From NCBI GenBank assembly GCA_001929475.1, contig LXFE01001416.1, positions 1 through 17,348 on the forward strand: DNA of 17,348 nucleotides, in the 5' to 3' direction. Under the pieces are notes generated by a model. It saw only the letters and a program-made list of their open reading frames with translations. It searched no databases and was not told the origin of the DNA. Shown here in pieces: positions 1 to 7,710 of the stretch. The position numbers and the translations under genes are program-made. Each line of letters starts with the position of its first letter. The stretch's first letter is position 1. The stretch comes from Neolecta irregularis DAH-3 (lineage: Eukaryota > Ascomycota > Neolectomycetes > Neolectales > Neolectaceae).

Positions 1-342
1 GGGCAGCCGCTGCGCAACAGGGCGCGGTCCAGCGTGTGCACGGCGGCCTCTGGCTGCTGCTGCTGCACCAGCCGCACCGCCTGCACCAGCGCGGTGTCTG
101 CGTCCAGCGCGCGCCAGCACCCGCCCTCGCGGATGTGCTGCTGGGCCAGCAGTGGCAGTGACAGCGACAGTTCGGTGTCGTTCGCCTGCCCCTCGCTGCC
201 TAGCGCATACTCCCGCAGCTGGCTCGCAATCCCAGCCCCGCACGCGCCCACCCGCTCTGCCCTTAGCCCGCAGTCCTGCGGCACACATACCCGTGCTCTC
301 GGCCGCAATCCGCTGCAGTATCTCCTCCAGCTGCGCTTCCAT
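1..342 (-). CDS. Unrecognised protein, 5' end only (runs off left edge)
   Basis: I do not recognise this gene. The ATG is at 342-340. Exon 1 is 342-291 and exon 2 is 256 down to the left edge, separated by a 34-nt intron (257-290: GTATGT at the 5' end, CTAAG branch-like site, CAG at the 3' end). Reading through without splicing also stays open, but the spliced frame gives a more protein-like sequence. It starts MEAQLEEILQRIAAEST and continues with amphipathic, Leu/Ala/Gln-rich helical segments, including a QQQQ run and a second half rich in ALV/LDRALL-type heptads. At least about 102 residues are present. The helices suggest an all-alpha repeat or scaffold protein, but no catalytic motif is visible. 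The DNA is much more GC-rich than the genes to the right. It is divergent from the allantoicase gene, with only 75 bp between the two ATGs. Confidence 0.55.
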   Translation of the reverse strand, partial: MEAQLEEILQRIAAESTGMCAAGLRAKGRAGGRVRGWDCEPAAGVCARQRGAGERHRTVAVTATAGPAAHPRGRVLARAGRRHRAGAGGAAGAAAAARGRRAHAGPRPVAQRLP

Positions 343-364
343 GGTTCGTCGACGTCGTTCCGCC

Positions 365-370
365 CACGTG
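365..370. promoter_or_regulatory. CACGTG E-box in the divergent gene 1/allantoicase promoter
   Basis: CACGTG followed by AT lies in the 75-bp gap between two divergent start codons (342 and 418). CACGTG is the core bound by fungal bHLH factors such as Cbf1 and Pho4; binding here is inference. A TATATGA at 384-390 and a nearly pure pyrimidine tract at 391-417 follow directly before the allantoicase ATG. No GATA-factor site of the kind that usually controls fungal allantoin genes is obvious in this short gap. Confidence 0.4.
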
Positions 371-417
371 ATCGAGGGCTCCTTATATGACCCTCCCCCC
401 TCCCCTCCCCTCTCTGC

Positions 418-1584
418 ATGTCCTTTGAACAAATCGATCCCGCTCTCGCAGACTCCTTCTTCTCTGCTCAGGCAATAAACCTCGCAGACCCCCTCCTCGG
501 CGCCCACATCCATTCCTGCTCAAACCAATTCTTTGCCCCCGCAAAAAACATCATCAACCCCCTTCCCCCCGTCCACAAACCCGGCGTCTTTGTCAAAACA
601 GGTGCCTGGTACGACGGCTGGGAGTCAAGTACCTCCTCTCCCCCACCCCCTTTAACCCCCAAGAACGCCACAACCCTCAGCCCTCAGACTGGGTAATCAT
701 CCGTCTCGGTCCCCCGCGCGCCTCCATCCTAGGCGCACAAGTAGACACCGCCTTCTTCACAGGAAACTATGCCCCCGCTATCAGCATCGAAGCCACTTGC
801 TCAAACAACATCACTAAAACTACAATAGTCCAATCGCCCCCCTGCTTTGGTCTCACCCTCTAGTGGTCAGAAGTCATCCCATACACCCCATGCGGCCCCT
901 CCCAGCGCCACTTCTATCGCCTCACCAGCCCTTCCACAACCCCATACACACACGTCCGTCTGCAAATGTACCCGGACGGCGGAATAGCCAGATTCCGCCT
1001 CTACGGACACGTCGTCCCGCTCTTCCCCCCATCTTCCTCAAAAATAGACTTGGCAAGCGTCCTCATGGGTGCAATCGCCGTCTCCTGCTCAGACCAACAC
1101 TACGGTCAAAAACACCACTTGTTGCTTCCAGGTCGTGGTCTGCATATGGGCCACGGCTGGGAAACCAGACGCTCCAGATCAGAAAATCACTCCGATTGGG
1201 TCGTTGTAAAGCTTGGCGCCTCTGGTTATTTGTCCCATGCCCAAATTGATACCCTCCATTTTAGAGGAAACTATCCAACAGAATTATTCCTCCTCGCTAC
1301 AAACTCCCACGATGTACCCTGCACCCCTAACCCTAACCCTACCCTCGCTAATTAAAAGCTCATCCCAAAAGATGACACTGACTGGACACAAATCCTCCCC
1401 CCACAGAAAATGGGCCCAGACTATTTGAAATCATACCCCCTCACTCATACAAATATCCCCTTTACTCACGTCAAAGTATGTCCCCCCTCTACAAGTCTAA
1501 CTCTAGATGGTCATCGTACCAGACGGCGGCGTTAAACGTCTCAGAATATTCGGAAAGCGCGCCCTCACACAATCAAAGTTGTAA
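418..1584 (+). CDS. DAL2: Allantoicase (5 exons, 339 aa)
   Basis: Allantoicase (allantoate amidinohydrolase) hydrolyses allantoate to ureidoglycolate and urea in purine catabolism. The exons are 418-628, 664-827, 864-1313, 1359-1475 and 1507-1584; they sum to 1,020 nt and 339 residues, the usual size of the family. Both halves of the duplicated allantoicase fold are present. The first half has [30 protein letters not shown] and DWVIIRLG. The second half has [26 protein letters not shown] and FRGNYP. Each half ends with a THVxxxxxPDGGxxRxRxxG strand block. Introns are 35, 36, 45 and 31 nt. Intron 2 (828-863) removes an in-frame TAG at 861-863 but uses an unusual GTCCAA 5' site. Intron 3 (1314-1358) contains a short CCCTAA repeat. 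The coding strand is strongly C-rich in the first ~800 nt and relaxes toward the 3' end. The ATG at 418 gives the expected N-terminus. It converges on the RRM gene with 57 nt between the stop codons. Confidence 0.96.
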
Positions 1585-1641
1585 ATAGACAGCTAGATTT
1601 TAATAGCTACAAATATCTACTGCAAAGCAAACGCCAATTAT

Positions 1642-2541
1642 TTATCGCTTACGAAACCCATCAAACCCTCGCACATACCTCGGCCTAGAAAAGCTCGCCC
1701 GAGCACCATAACGCCCATCACTATGTTTGTTCGGATTCCACTTGTCGTTCGATCGAGGACGATAGTAATCCAAACTCCTAATATCTTGCTCAGACAAATC
1801 ATCAGCAAACGTCGCATGTTCCCATTCAGACGTGCCCTTCAGTCTGTCCATTACACCAGTAGCCTCTTCAAGAGTCGCAAACTCCACGAATACCCCCTCG
1901 TTTCGATGTCGAACATCGATACACCGCTCCGCATATCGACGCAGGGAATCGAGATTCGAATGCCTGTGAACTCGGATAGTACGAGTCCCACCTCTCTCAA
2001 AAGTTTCAGCATCTTCCACAGAGAGCGGCTGGCAGGAATGTTTGGCCCAGTCCACTTGGATTCTGTTGCCATAAAGAAATATACCATCCCTCCGTGCATA
2101 GTCAATGTATTCCTCCGCAGCGTCCTGCGTAAGAAAGTAAATAATCGCAGAATTCGACAATTGCTTGATTCGCTCAATTGGACCACCAGCAACAGTGCGA
2201 TAGAGTGTACGCAGTGGCAGACGAGCAGGAAGACTCCCAAGCCAAACAACTCGTGGAACATTTCGTAGCAACTTGTCCTTGGATGTATGCTCTTTCTTGT
2301 CCTGCTCCGGGCAACGTCGTGATGGTGGACTCGGCGGGTTAAATTCCCGGGAATACGGACGAGATGGAGAGCGAGACCTGTCTCGGTGGACATATGGTTC
2401 AGACCGAAATCGTGTCTCCACCTTGATTGAACCATCGTTCATTGTGGTAACAGAAGTATCCTGCTGACTATGGTTACTGCCTGGAGCAGGCTCGGTATGA
2501 TCTTCTCGAGAGCTATTGTAATCGATGGAGATGCTAGACAT
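1642..2541 (-). CDS. RRM-type RNA-binding protein (299 aa, intronless)
   Basis: The open frame extends upstream to 2604 only with a TTG start, so the first ATG at 2541-2539 is chosen; it gives 299 residues and no intron is needed. Residues 1-95 are disordered, with an RDRSRSPSRP stretch of SR type. A first RRM-like domain spans about 97-167: RVVWLGSLP fits the RNP2 strand, SAIIYFL occupies the RNP1 position without the usual aromatic pair, and IQVDWAK is the last strand. A second, weaker RRM-like unit follows at about 186-236 (TRTIRVH ... GVFVEFATLEEA). The C-terminus is Arg/Gly/Ser/Tyr-rich. This layout recalls fungal Nrd1/Mrn1-type RNA-binding proteins, but orthology is not claimed. It lies 90 bp downstream of the small gene on the same strand and is one of two genes here with no internal intron, if gene 8 is read in its unspliced form. 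Confidence 0.75.
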   Translation of the reverse strand: MSSISIDYNSSREDHTEPAPGSNHSQQDTSVTTMNDGSIKVETRFRSEPYVHRDRSRSPSRPYSREFNPPSPPSRRCPEQDKKEHTSKDKLLRNVPRVVWLGSLPARLPLRTLYRTVAGGPIERIKQLSNSAIIYFLTQDAAEEYIDYARRDGIFLYGNRIQVDWAKHSCQPLSVEDAETFERGGTRTIRVHRHSNLDSLRRYAERCIDVRHRNEGVFVEFATLEEATGVMDRLKGTSEWEHATFADDLSEQDIRSLDYYRPRSNDKWNPNKHSDGRYGARASFSRPRYVRGFDGFRKR

Positions 2542-2631
2542 ACTGGGAGAGCAATCAGCGATGAGTGAATAGTAATGGAAGCGGAGGTCAGGTCCCGAGG
2601 CCAATTAGCTCAAGCCACAAAGTGCATATAT

Positions 2632-2968
2632 TCAAAAGAAGAGTAAAGTTGTAGACTCTGTTTCCTCGAGTTCTTTCCAGGGATTTTCAAACATCTTGTT
2701 CAACCAACCATCTTCATCAAAGTGTAGACGCTCAACGTTATTCACACAATATCATCGTGGTGCATACCTTTTGATTTGGTCCTAAATTCTTTTTATCACT
2801 AGGCCCAGACCCCGGACTTTCGTTCTCCAACAGACGCTACAGGTTTAACATCACAAAACAATGGACAATGACTACTTTGACGGGATTTTTATTCACATGG
2901 GCTGAAAATGCCGTTGGAAGACCAGCCGCAGCCATTTGCGCCTCAAGGTCATCCAGACTAGACCCCAT
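2632..2968 (-). CDS. Small acidic/basic protein, 86 aa in 3 exons
   Basis: No single ORF reveals this gene. It appears on joining 2968-2876, 2836-2768 and 2730-2632 (93+69+99 nt, all phase 0). The introns are 39 nt (2837-2875, GTAGTC...TGTAG) and 37 nt (2731-2767, GTATGC...TTGAG, with an AATAAC branch-like site). The product starts MGSSLDDLEAQMAAAGLPTAF, has a Lys/Asn/Pro-rich middle, and ends with RLHFDEDGWLNKMFENPWKE, then an acidic LEETE and a TTLLF tail. The DEDGW...NPWKELE segment looks like a conserved short motif, but I cannot name the family. Intron sizes, splice sites and preserved phase match the certain genes in this window. The ATG is 60 nt from the TFIIIC stop and about 40 nt from a perfect GTCACGTGAC palindrome. 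An alternative first intron (60 nt, from 2896) would shorten exon 1 by 21 nt. Confidence 0.65.
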
Positions 2969-3007
2969 ATAATTCAAACAAGGTGCTAATGTTGGTTGGA
3001 AAAGTAT

Positions 3008-3017
3008 GTCACGTGAC
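3008..3017. promoter_or_regulatory. GTCACGTGAC palindrome upstream of the small gene
   Basis: This perfect 10-bp palindrome with a CACGTG core sits in the 60-bp gap between the TFIIIC stop (3029) and the small-gene ATG (2968). It is a classic high-affinity bHLH/Cbf1-type site. Its position 40 nt upstream of the small-gene ATG suggests it belongs to that promoter. Confidence 0.5.
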
Positions 3018-3028
3018 CACTGTTTAAT

Positions 3029-5687
3029 TCATTTTCTCTGAGAAAACCACCTGGAACCACAAAACAGACAAACTTCACTCATTTCCCTAATCTCGCGTAG
3101 AAATTCGTCAGGGGCGTAATTAATCGAATCCACATGCGTAGCTTTTCTCAGACATCCTTGACACGTCCTAGAATACGGATCCATCTGCGAAAGGAAAGTA
3201 ACTGAGCATCGTACTTTAATCAGCAATCTTTCTTTTTCGATAATCTGCACCAAAAGAGTGGCCGTTGTCACAAGTTCCGTGGGACATATTCAACATTCGA
3301 ATTGGAACACCACAAGCAGCGCATTCCTCCCTGCCAGCCATACATTTTACATCGCTTTCAATTTTAGATTTTTTCTGCGCGATCACTTTTCTCTCCTCGT
3401 CCATGGGCTGACTGAGGATTTTCTCGATCAACTCATATACTTGACCCGCATTTTCAAGAATGTGGAGTACAGGTCTCATACAGTTGACGGAAAAATCTGC
3501 ATATAAAAGAATTATCCGGAGAGAGATAACTGGTGGGTTCACACACTGTGTAAGGGTACCTTTGAGATACCCTATCGCACGAAGTAAAGTATGATCGACA
3601 AGTTCGGTGTACATTCCAATCACTTCGTCCGTTGTTTTTTCATACATATCGTCTTCTGATGGATCTAAATGCTTCCACGCAATCAAAAGTCTCTGTCTAT
3701 TAGACGCATTCGCGAAAAATAAGGAATGGGCTAATGTTGTATCTGGAGCGACTGACTCAGCCCTTGCACATTAGTTGTATGTCAACCAGGAGCTTTACTC
3801 TATTGATCCGAGTAGGTAGGACTGATGTAATGTTTGGGTGCATTTTTGCATAAAATTTGCTTCATCTTCGGGATCACGCGGAGCAACACATTTTAACGAC
3901 CAGAGAATCGTTCTCGGCGATTGCTTATATACTGTTTAAATGTCAAAAAGTTGTATCCAAAACAACTTACCGCCATGTGCTATGGTCTTGCTCAATTCTG
4001 AAATAGCAACTTGCTCCATCTTGTTGTGCAATGGATAAAACATAACTCTAGACTTCTTTTGACTATCCACAACATATCTGATAGTGCGCACCGGTACAAT
4101 CCTCAGTATCAGTAGAGTAGATTACCGGGAAGGATACTCATATACTATAGCGAGGAAGAGCCCATTAATTACGGCGCTTGTACCGTATATTCTCATTTCC
4201 GTGTTATTAGGGTCGTCCGTGATAATGTGCCGGCGGACCCTTTCTTTCAGTGTATTTTGAAATCGTGTATGATCTTCGGAAAGCTTTAGAGAATAGTCGC
4301 GCAGACACAAGTCCAATACACACCCGAAACCGTCAGTTGTTGTGACATACACATGATAAACTTGGGAACAGTGGGATGAAAGTATGTGAAATCCTGGGAC
4401 TAAGCAAAGTCTTGGTATGATAACAACCTGCAACACTTGACGAAAGATTTTCGCTGTCTGTAAACTCACAAACTTGCCATGTTCGTCCTTCATCTATCAA
4501 ACAATACGCCATTATCCGCGAAGGATATGCAATCAGTATCACTTTAGGGGATGTCGAAGCCTTAATCATAAGCTGATATACGAAGAAAGCTCTGCTACCT
4601 CTCGTGGAACCCAGGAAACAAAAGTAGGCCGCCAGTCTACGCTGGGCGATATGAGATCTACGGAAAAGTCCAATACATCATCAACAAGAAAACAGCGAAG
4701 TGATATGACAGAAGAAGAGCCATCGCAACTGGTAATAACTATATCAGAACTATCTGGAAATTTAAAAGGTTCTTTAATAGGTGGACTTACAAACATCACT
4801 GTCACTGGTCCAATCTGACCACGCGATATTCAGAACAATCCCCTGATTGGTCGGGATAGTTTCGATGATTTCTTCTCCATCTGGCGTGAGTCTATTTCAA
4901 ATTAGGGCATGCAACAACCGATCATACCGCCAAAGCAACACTTCTCCCAAACCATTACCAGAAGCAAATAATGATTGACCCCATCTTGATCCGCGAGGGT
5001 AAAAAGGCGGTGACCATGATATGCCTTGGAATTAAGCAGTACATCACATGATTCCATACTATAAACGCGCAAACGCTGTTGGTCTTCCAGTCCAATGTCG
5101 ATGTCTGCGCTCGAAATATTCAAATTACTAACAATACGTGTGTTTAGGCGAGATTTCTTGAATGAGCCTATAATTTTCATGACGACAAATATACCACGAT
5201 CCATGTCGAAGTGGCGGGATGCCCAGAAGGCTCGTAGATAAAGATCTGTCCCATGCTATTCAGTGCGACTAGCAGGCATCTGAGAGAATGAATCCAAACG
5301 TAGTAAGAATTTCTCACCCTTTGTATAGCGTGAAACCAGTTGGCGACCATGCAATGGCCCGCACCGCTGAATCACTTTGGTCTATGAGAGCAAAAGTGGA
5401 GCTGTCTGTTTGTCTTAGCAATGACTTGAAACATCAATTCTGAATACCATTGACATATTGCTCGCCAAGCTCTAAATTGTCCTTCTCAATTTCAAAGATA
5501 GTCTTATCGAAAGCTAGTCCATGGAATAACATTTTCTTTGGCGTCTAGATATTTCAACAATGATTCCAAATAAGCTCCACACAAGGATTGTGATATGTTT
5601 CTCCGTAGCTACAGCCAACTGACCATCGTTGGACCATTTTGCACAGTTAGGATAGAGCGGAACGCCGTATATTTTAATACCCTTCAT
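3029..5687 (-). CDS. sfc9: TFIIIC subunit, GTF3C4/Sfc9 type, 724 aa in 14 exons
   Basis: This is a subunit of TFIIIC, the factor that recognises the internal A and B boxes of tRNA genes and recruits TFIIIB. Exons, 5' to 3': 5687-5583, 5544-5448, 5405-5318, 5279-5195, 5156-5060, 5024-4928, 4891-4791, 4753-4599, 4560-4428, 4393-4138, 4101-3971, 3931-3799, 3762-3251, 3213-3029 (2,175 nt). The N-terminal half is WD-like and matches the TFIIIC delta domain: KWSNDGQLAVATEKHITIL, AVRAIAWSPTGF, CLLVALNSMGQIFIYEP, ISWSPPFY and FASGNGLGEVLLW. The C-terminus is the TFIIIC zinc finger, with C640, C643, C657, H661, C666, C681, C684, C712 and C715. The thirteen introns are 34-42 nt. A 30-nt retained segment inside exon 13 (about LTQCVNPP) could be a further intron, as could a shift of 3 nt at the fourth intron. 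The symbol follows the S. pombe protein; assignment to the subunit type is firmer than exact orthology. Confidence 0.88.
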
Positions 5688-5714
5688 CTGTGCAAGGAAC
5701 CACTGAGGCGTGGA

Positions 5715-5732
5715 GGTTCGGGGTTCAAGTCA
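5715..5732 (+). promoter_or_regulatory. B-box-like TFIIIC site upstream of the TFIIIC subunit gene
   Basis: GGTTCAAGTCA at 5722-5732 matches the tRNA-gene B-box consensus GGTTCRANTCC at 10 of 11 positions. It overlaps GGTTCGGGGTT at 5715-5725, whose first six bases are also a B-box start. It lies 28-45 bp before the ATG of the TFIIIC subunit gene, in the 198-bp gap after the HYM1 stop. It is not part of a tRNA: the would-be T-stem (CGGGG with CACTA) does not pair, and no acceptor or anticodon arm can be drawn. TFIIIC binding is inference. Confidence 0.4.
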
Positions 5733-5885
5733 CTACAGAGGATAGATTTTTGTCTAAAACAAACGTTCAGAACTATCCACATTCATTCCCACGCCATTGC
5801 AATGTTTGCCAGTTTGCTTTCATCATTATCTCTTATGAATGCCCGACAGCCGCTAAAAATATCAGAGTCTGTCCCGTGCCTCGGA

Positions 5886-7196
5886 TCATAGAGCTTCAAT
5901 CTGCTTTAGGAGAAAGGCCTTTTCGTCCGTAAACTGTTCATCTTCTGGTCTGTTAGTACCATACTGTAATTGAGAGATACCCCGCCTTTCATTATGGAAA
6001 TTTTCTAGAAATACCACCAACTTTTCTTTGTTTTTCTCCAATATATGTTGTACGGGTGCACTCTTATTAGGATTGGCGACGAATACCTACGATAAACATC
6101 ATTTCAAGGATGATCAATACTTTGAAAACATGAAAAGCCTCAAACTGAATATTGCGACTTCGATCGCGAAGAAAGTTCATCATTAGCTTTAGATTATCTG
6201 GACTTGAAATAAAACGTGTCATAATGTTGAAATTAGCCCTGTCTAGTAAAATTTCGCTCAATAGCTTTAACGATTGACGGCGGATTACATAGGATGTTGA
6301 TGCTAACAGCTCTCCATATTTTTTGAAGAACTATACGTTAGGACTTGATATTCAATTGTATACCTCATCGTAGTTTTGAATAAGAAATTCTGCAACGGAA
6401 GCTTTGTGGCGAGCTACCAATTCTTTGAGTGTTGAGAATGCATCGCTTGCGATATCAAAGTTTGAATTCTCGACGTAGTTGAAGATTTTCCAAAAGTCTG
6501 GACTCTGAAGAACGATATTTGCAAGTGGTTCGTGTCTTATACATTCACGAAGACAATAGCCACAATTAAGGGCGATTTCCTGATTTTCATAGCTAATCGA
6601 GTCAGATGATCATTGATTGTTGTGACCAAATGAATATATATACCCCCGCAATAAGGACACCATCACATCTTCGCGCTGGCATAGATAATCTAATGTAGGA
6701 TATCTTCCGACAATTTGCCGCCGGAGAAGGATGCTGAAGATCGAGGTTACGTCTTTGCGAGCCTAAGACGATCAACATCCTGGTTCCGTCTGTCTCATAA
6801 ACCTCGAATTCAAACCGCCGCAGATTGATTGTCAAGAGCTGTAGGAGGTCCGTAGTATGCATTTCTTGCCACAACTGAGCGATTTGTTCGGGGACGGGGT
6901 CCGTGTCTGAGATTAGTGTCATTCAATGTCTTTCCTTGGTTTATACCTCCCTCTCCATACAGCACCAGCTTTACAGCAGATAACGATTTGGTGAGCTCTT
7001 CTGTTGCCTAGAAAATGTTGAAAAAAAAGATCAAGAATTGTAAGAGGTACCCTCCGGCGATCGACAGGGGAATCAAGTTTGGAAATTTGGTCACGCACAT
7101 ACCGGATGAGATCCTGGAAGCGTCAATTGTATATTACAGGAGTAGAAGAGAAACTTGAGGAGTTCTTTGGCGGGAACGACCGAATAAAAAAGACAT
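5886..7196 (-). CDS. HYM1: Hym1/Mo25-family scaffold protein (330 aa, 9 exons)
   Basis: Mo25/Hym1 is an armadillo-like helical scaffold that activates STE20/GC kinases. In fungi it belongs to the RAM/MOR network controlling NDR kinase, polarity and cell separation. Exons: 7196-7155, 7113-7051, 7007-6947, 6906-6803, 6762-6644, 6592-6364, 6330-6121, 6086-5981, 5944-5886 (993 nt). Diagnostic blocks in order are [134 protein letters not shown] and [17 protein letters not shown]. The length is close to the 340 residues usual for the family. Introns are 33-51 nt. The last one (5945-5980) skips two AGs, including one right after a TACTAAC branch site, to reach ACCAG. It is divergent from the LTE1-like gene. 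Confidence 0.96.
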
Positions 7197-7218
7197 TGGA
7201 GGGAAGTGACAACGTAGC

Positions 7219-7229
7219 GGTTCGGGGTT
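7219..7229. promoter_or_regulatory. GGTTCGGGGTT element upstream of HYM1
   Basis: This 11-mer (AACCCCGAACC in the gene direction) lies 22 bp before the HYM1 ATG. The identical 11-mer lies 27 bp before the ATG of the neighbouring TFIIIC gene at 5715-5725, in the same orientation. The shared position and orientation suggest a core-promoter or 5'-UTR element; its function is unknown. Confidence 0.4.
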
Positions 7230-7485
7230 TGGACAAAGGTGGGCAAAGGCGGGGAGGGTGCCAATTCATATCGCAAAGCCAATCCTCCGACTTGAGCGAT
7301 TCTTGAGCAAATACACATAATTTGCATTATCCTGTGACCAAAAGTGTTGGATGTTTCTGAAATTATTGGCACAGGAAACCGTCAGTCAACGGTATCAAAA
7401 TGGCGCTGCTGGTTGAATGAAAACTACAAATAGGAAAAACGCGAATGGCAAAACATATTTGAACAAGTAGCCGTATTTCTGCGCG

Positions 7486-7494
7486 TATAAAAGG
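7486..7494 (+). promoter_or_regulatory. TATA box for the LTE1-like gene
   Basis: TATAAAAGG is a canonical TATA box. It lies 217 bp upstream of the chosen ATG at 7711, which would leave a 5' UTR of roughly 190 nt if transcription starts about 30 bp downstream. It is the best TATA box in the window. Confidence 0.5.
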
Positions 7495-7710
7495 TCGAGT
7501 AGAATTGCATGTTTATCGACGCGACAATGCAAGTCAACAAGGAATCCCGTGATGTTCTATTTCTATTCTAGTTTCGAGCGAGCTGCGAGGCATTCGCAAT
7601 CCACTCTTTGAAGCGCTCTGCGCTCCGTTTGTACTTTGGACTGTTCGCCCAATAATGGTCTGTTTCGCGGAATAGAGGACTGTTCATCTTCTTCCACGCT
7701 CCTTGAAAGC

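Larger units (their letters stand above)
7197..7710. promoter_or_regulatory. 514-bp divergent promoter region between HYM1 and LTE1-like gene
   Basis: This gap separates the HYM1 ATG (7196) and the LTE1-like ATG (7711), which point away from each other. Its HYM1-proximal part is G-rich on the + strand and holds GGTTCGGGGTT at 7219-7229. A TATA box for the + strand lies at 7486-7494. Short open frames in it have only TTG starts or lack similarity to anything I know, so I call no gene here. Confidence 0.6.

Noticed and set aside
34-478. Long open frames on the + strand over 34-478
   Set aside because: They lie antisense to the GC-rich gene 1, have few stops because of base composition, and their products are low-complexity Cys/Ser/Pro/Arg sequence.
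861-863. In-frame TAG making allantoicase a pseudogene
   Set aside because: A 36-nt intron ending exactly at this TAG restores the frame and family alignment; all other exons are intact.
1323-1344. Telomere-like CCCTAACCCTAACCCT repeat
   Set aside because: It lies inside allantoicase intron 3 (1314-1358), is barely two units long, and its CTAAC core coincides with the branch-site consensus, so an interstitial telomere is not needed to explain it.
2542-2604. N-terminal extension of the RRM protein
   Set aside because: It relies on a TTG start; the first ATG in frame is at 2541.
5640-5745. Possible tRNA gene around the GGTTCAAGTC sequence
   Set aside because: The T-stem does not pair, no acceptor or anticodon stem can be formed, the A-box match is poor, and the upstream half is TFIIIC exon 1.
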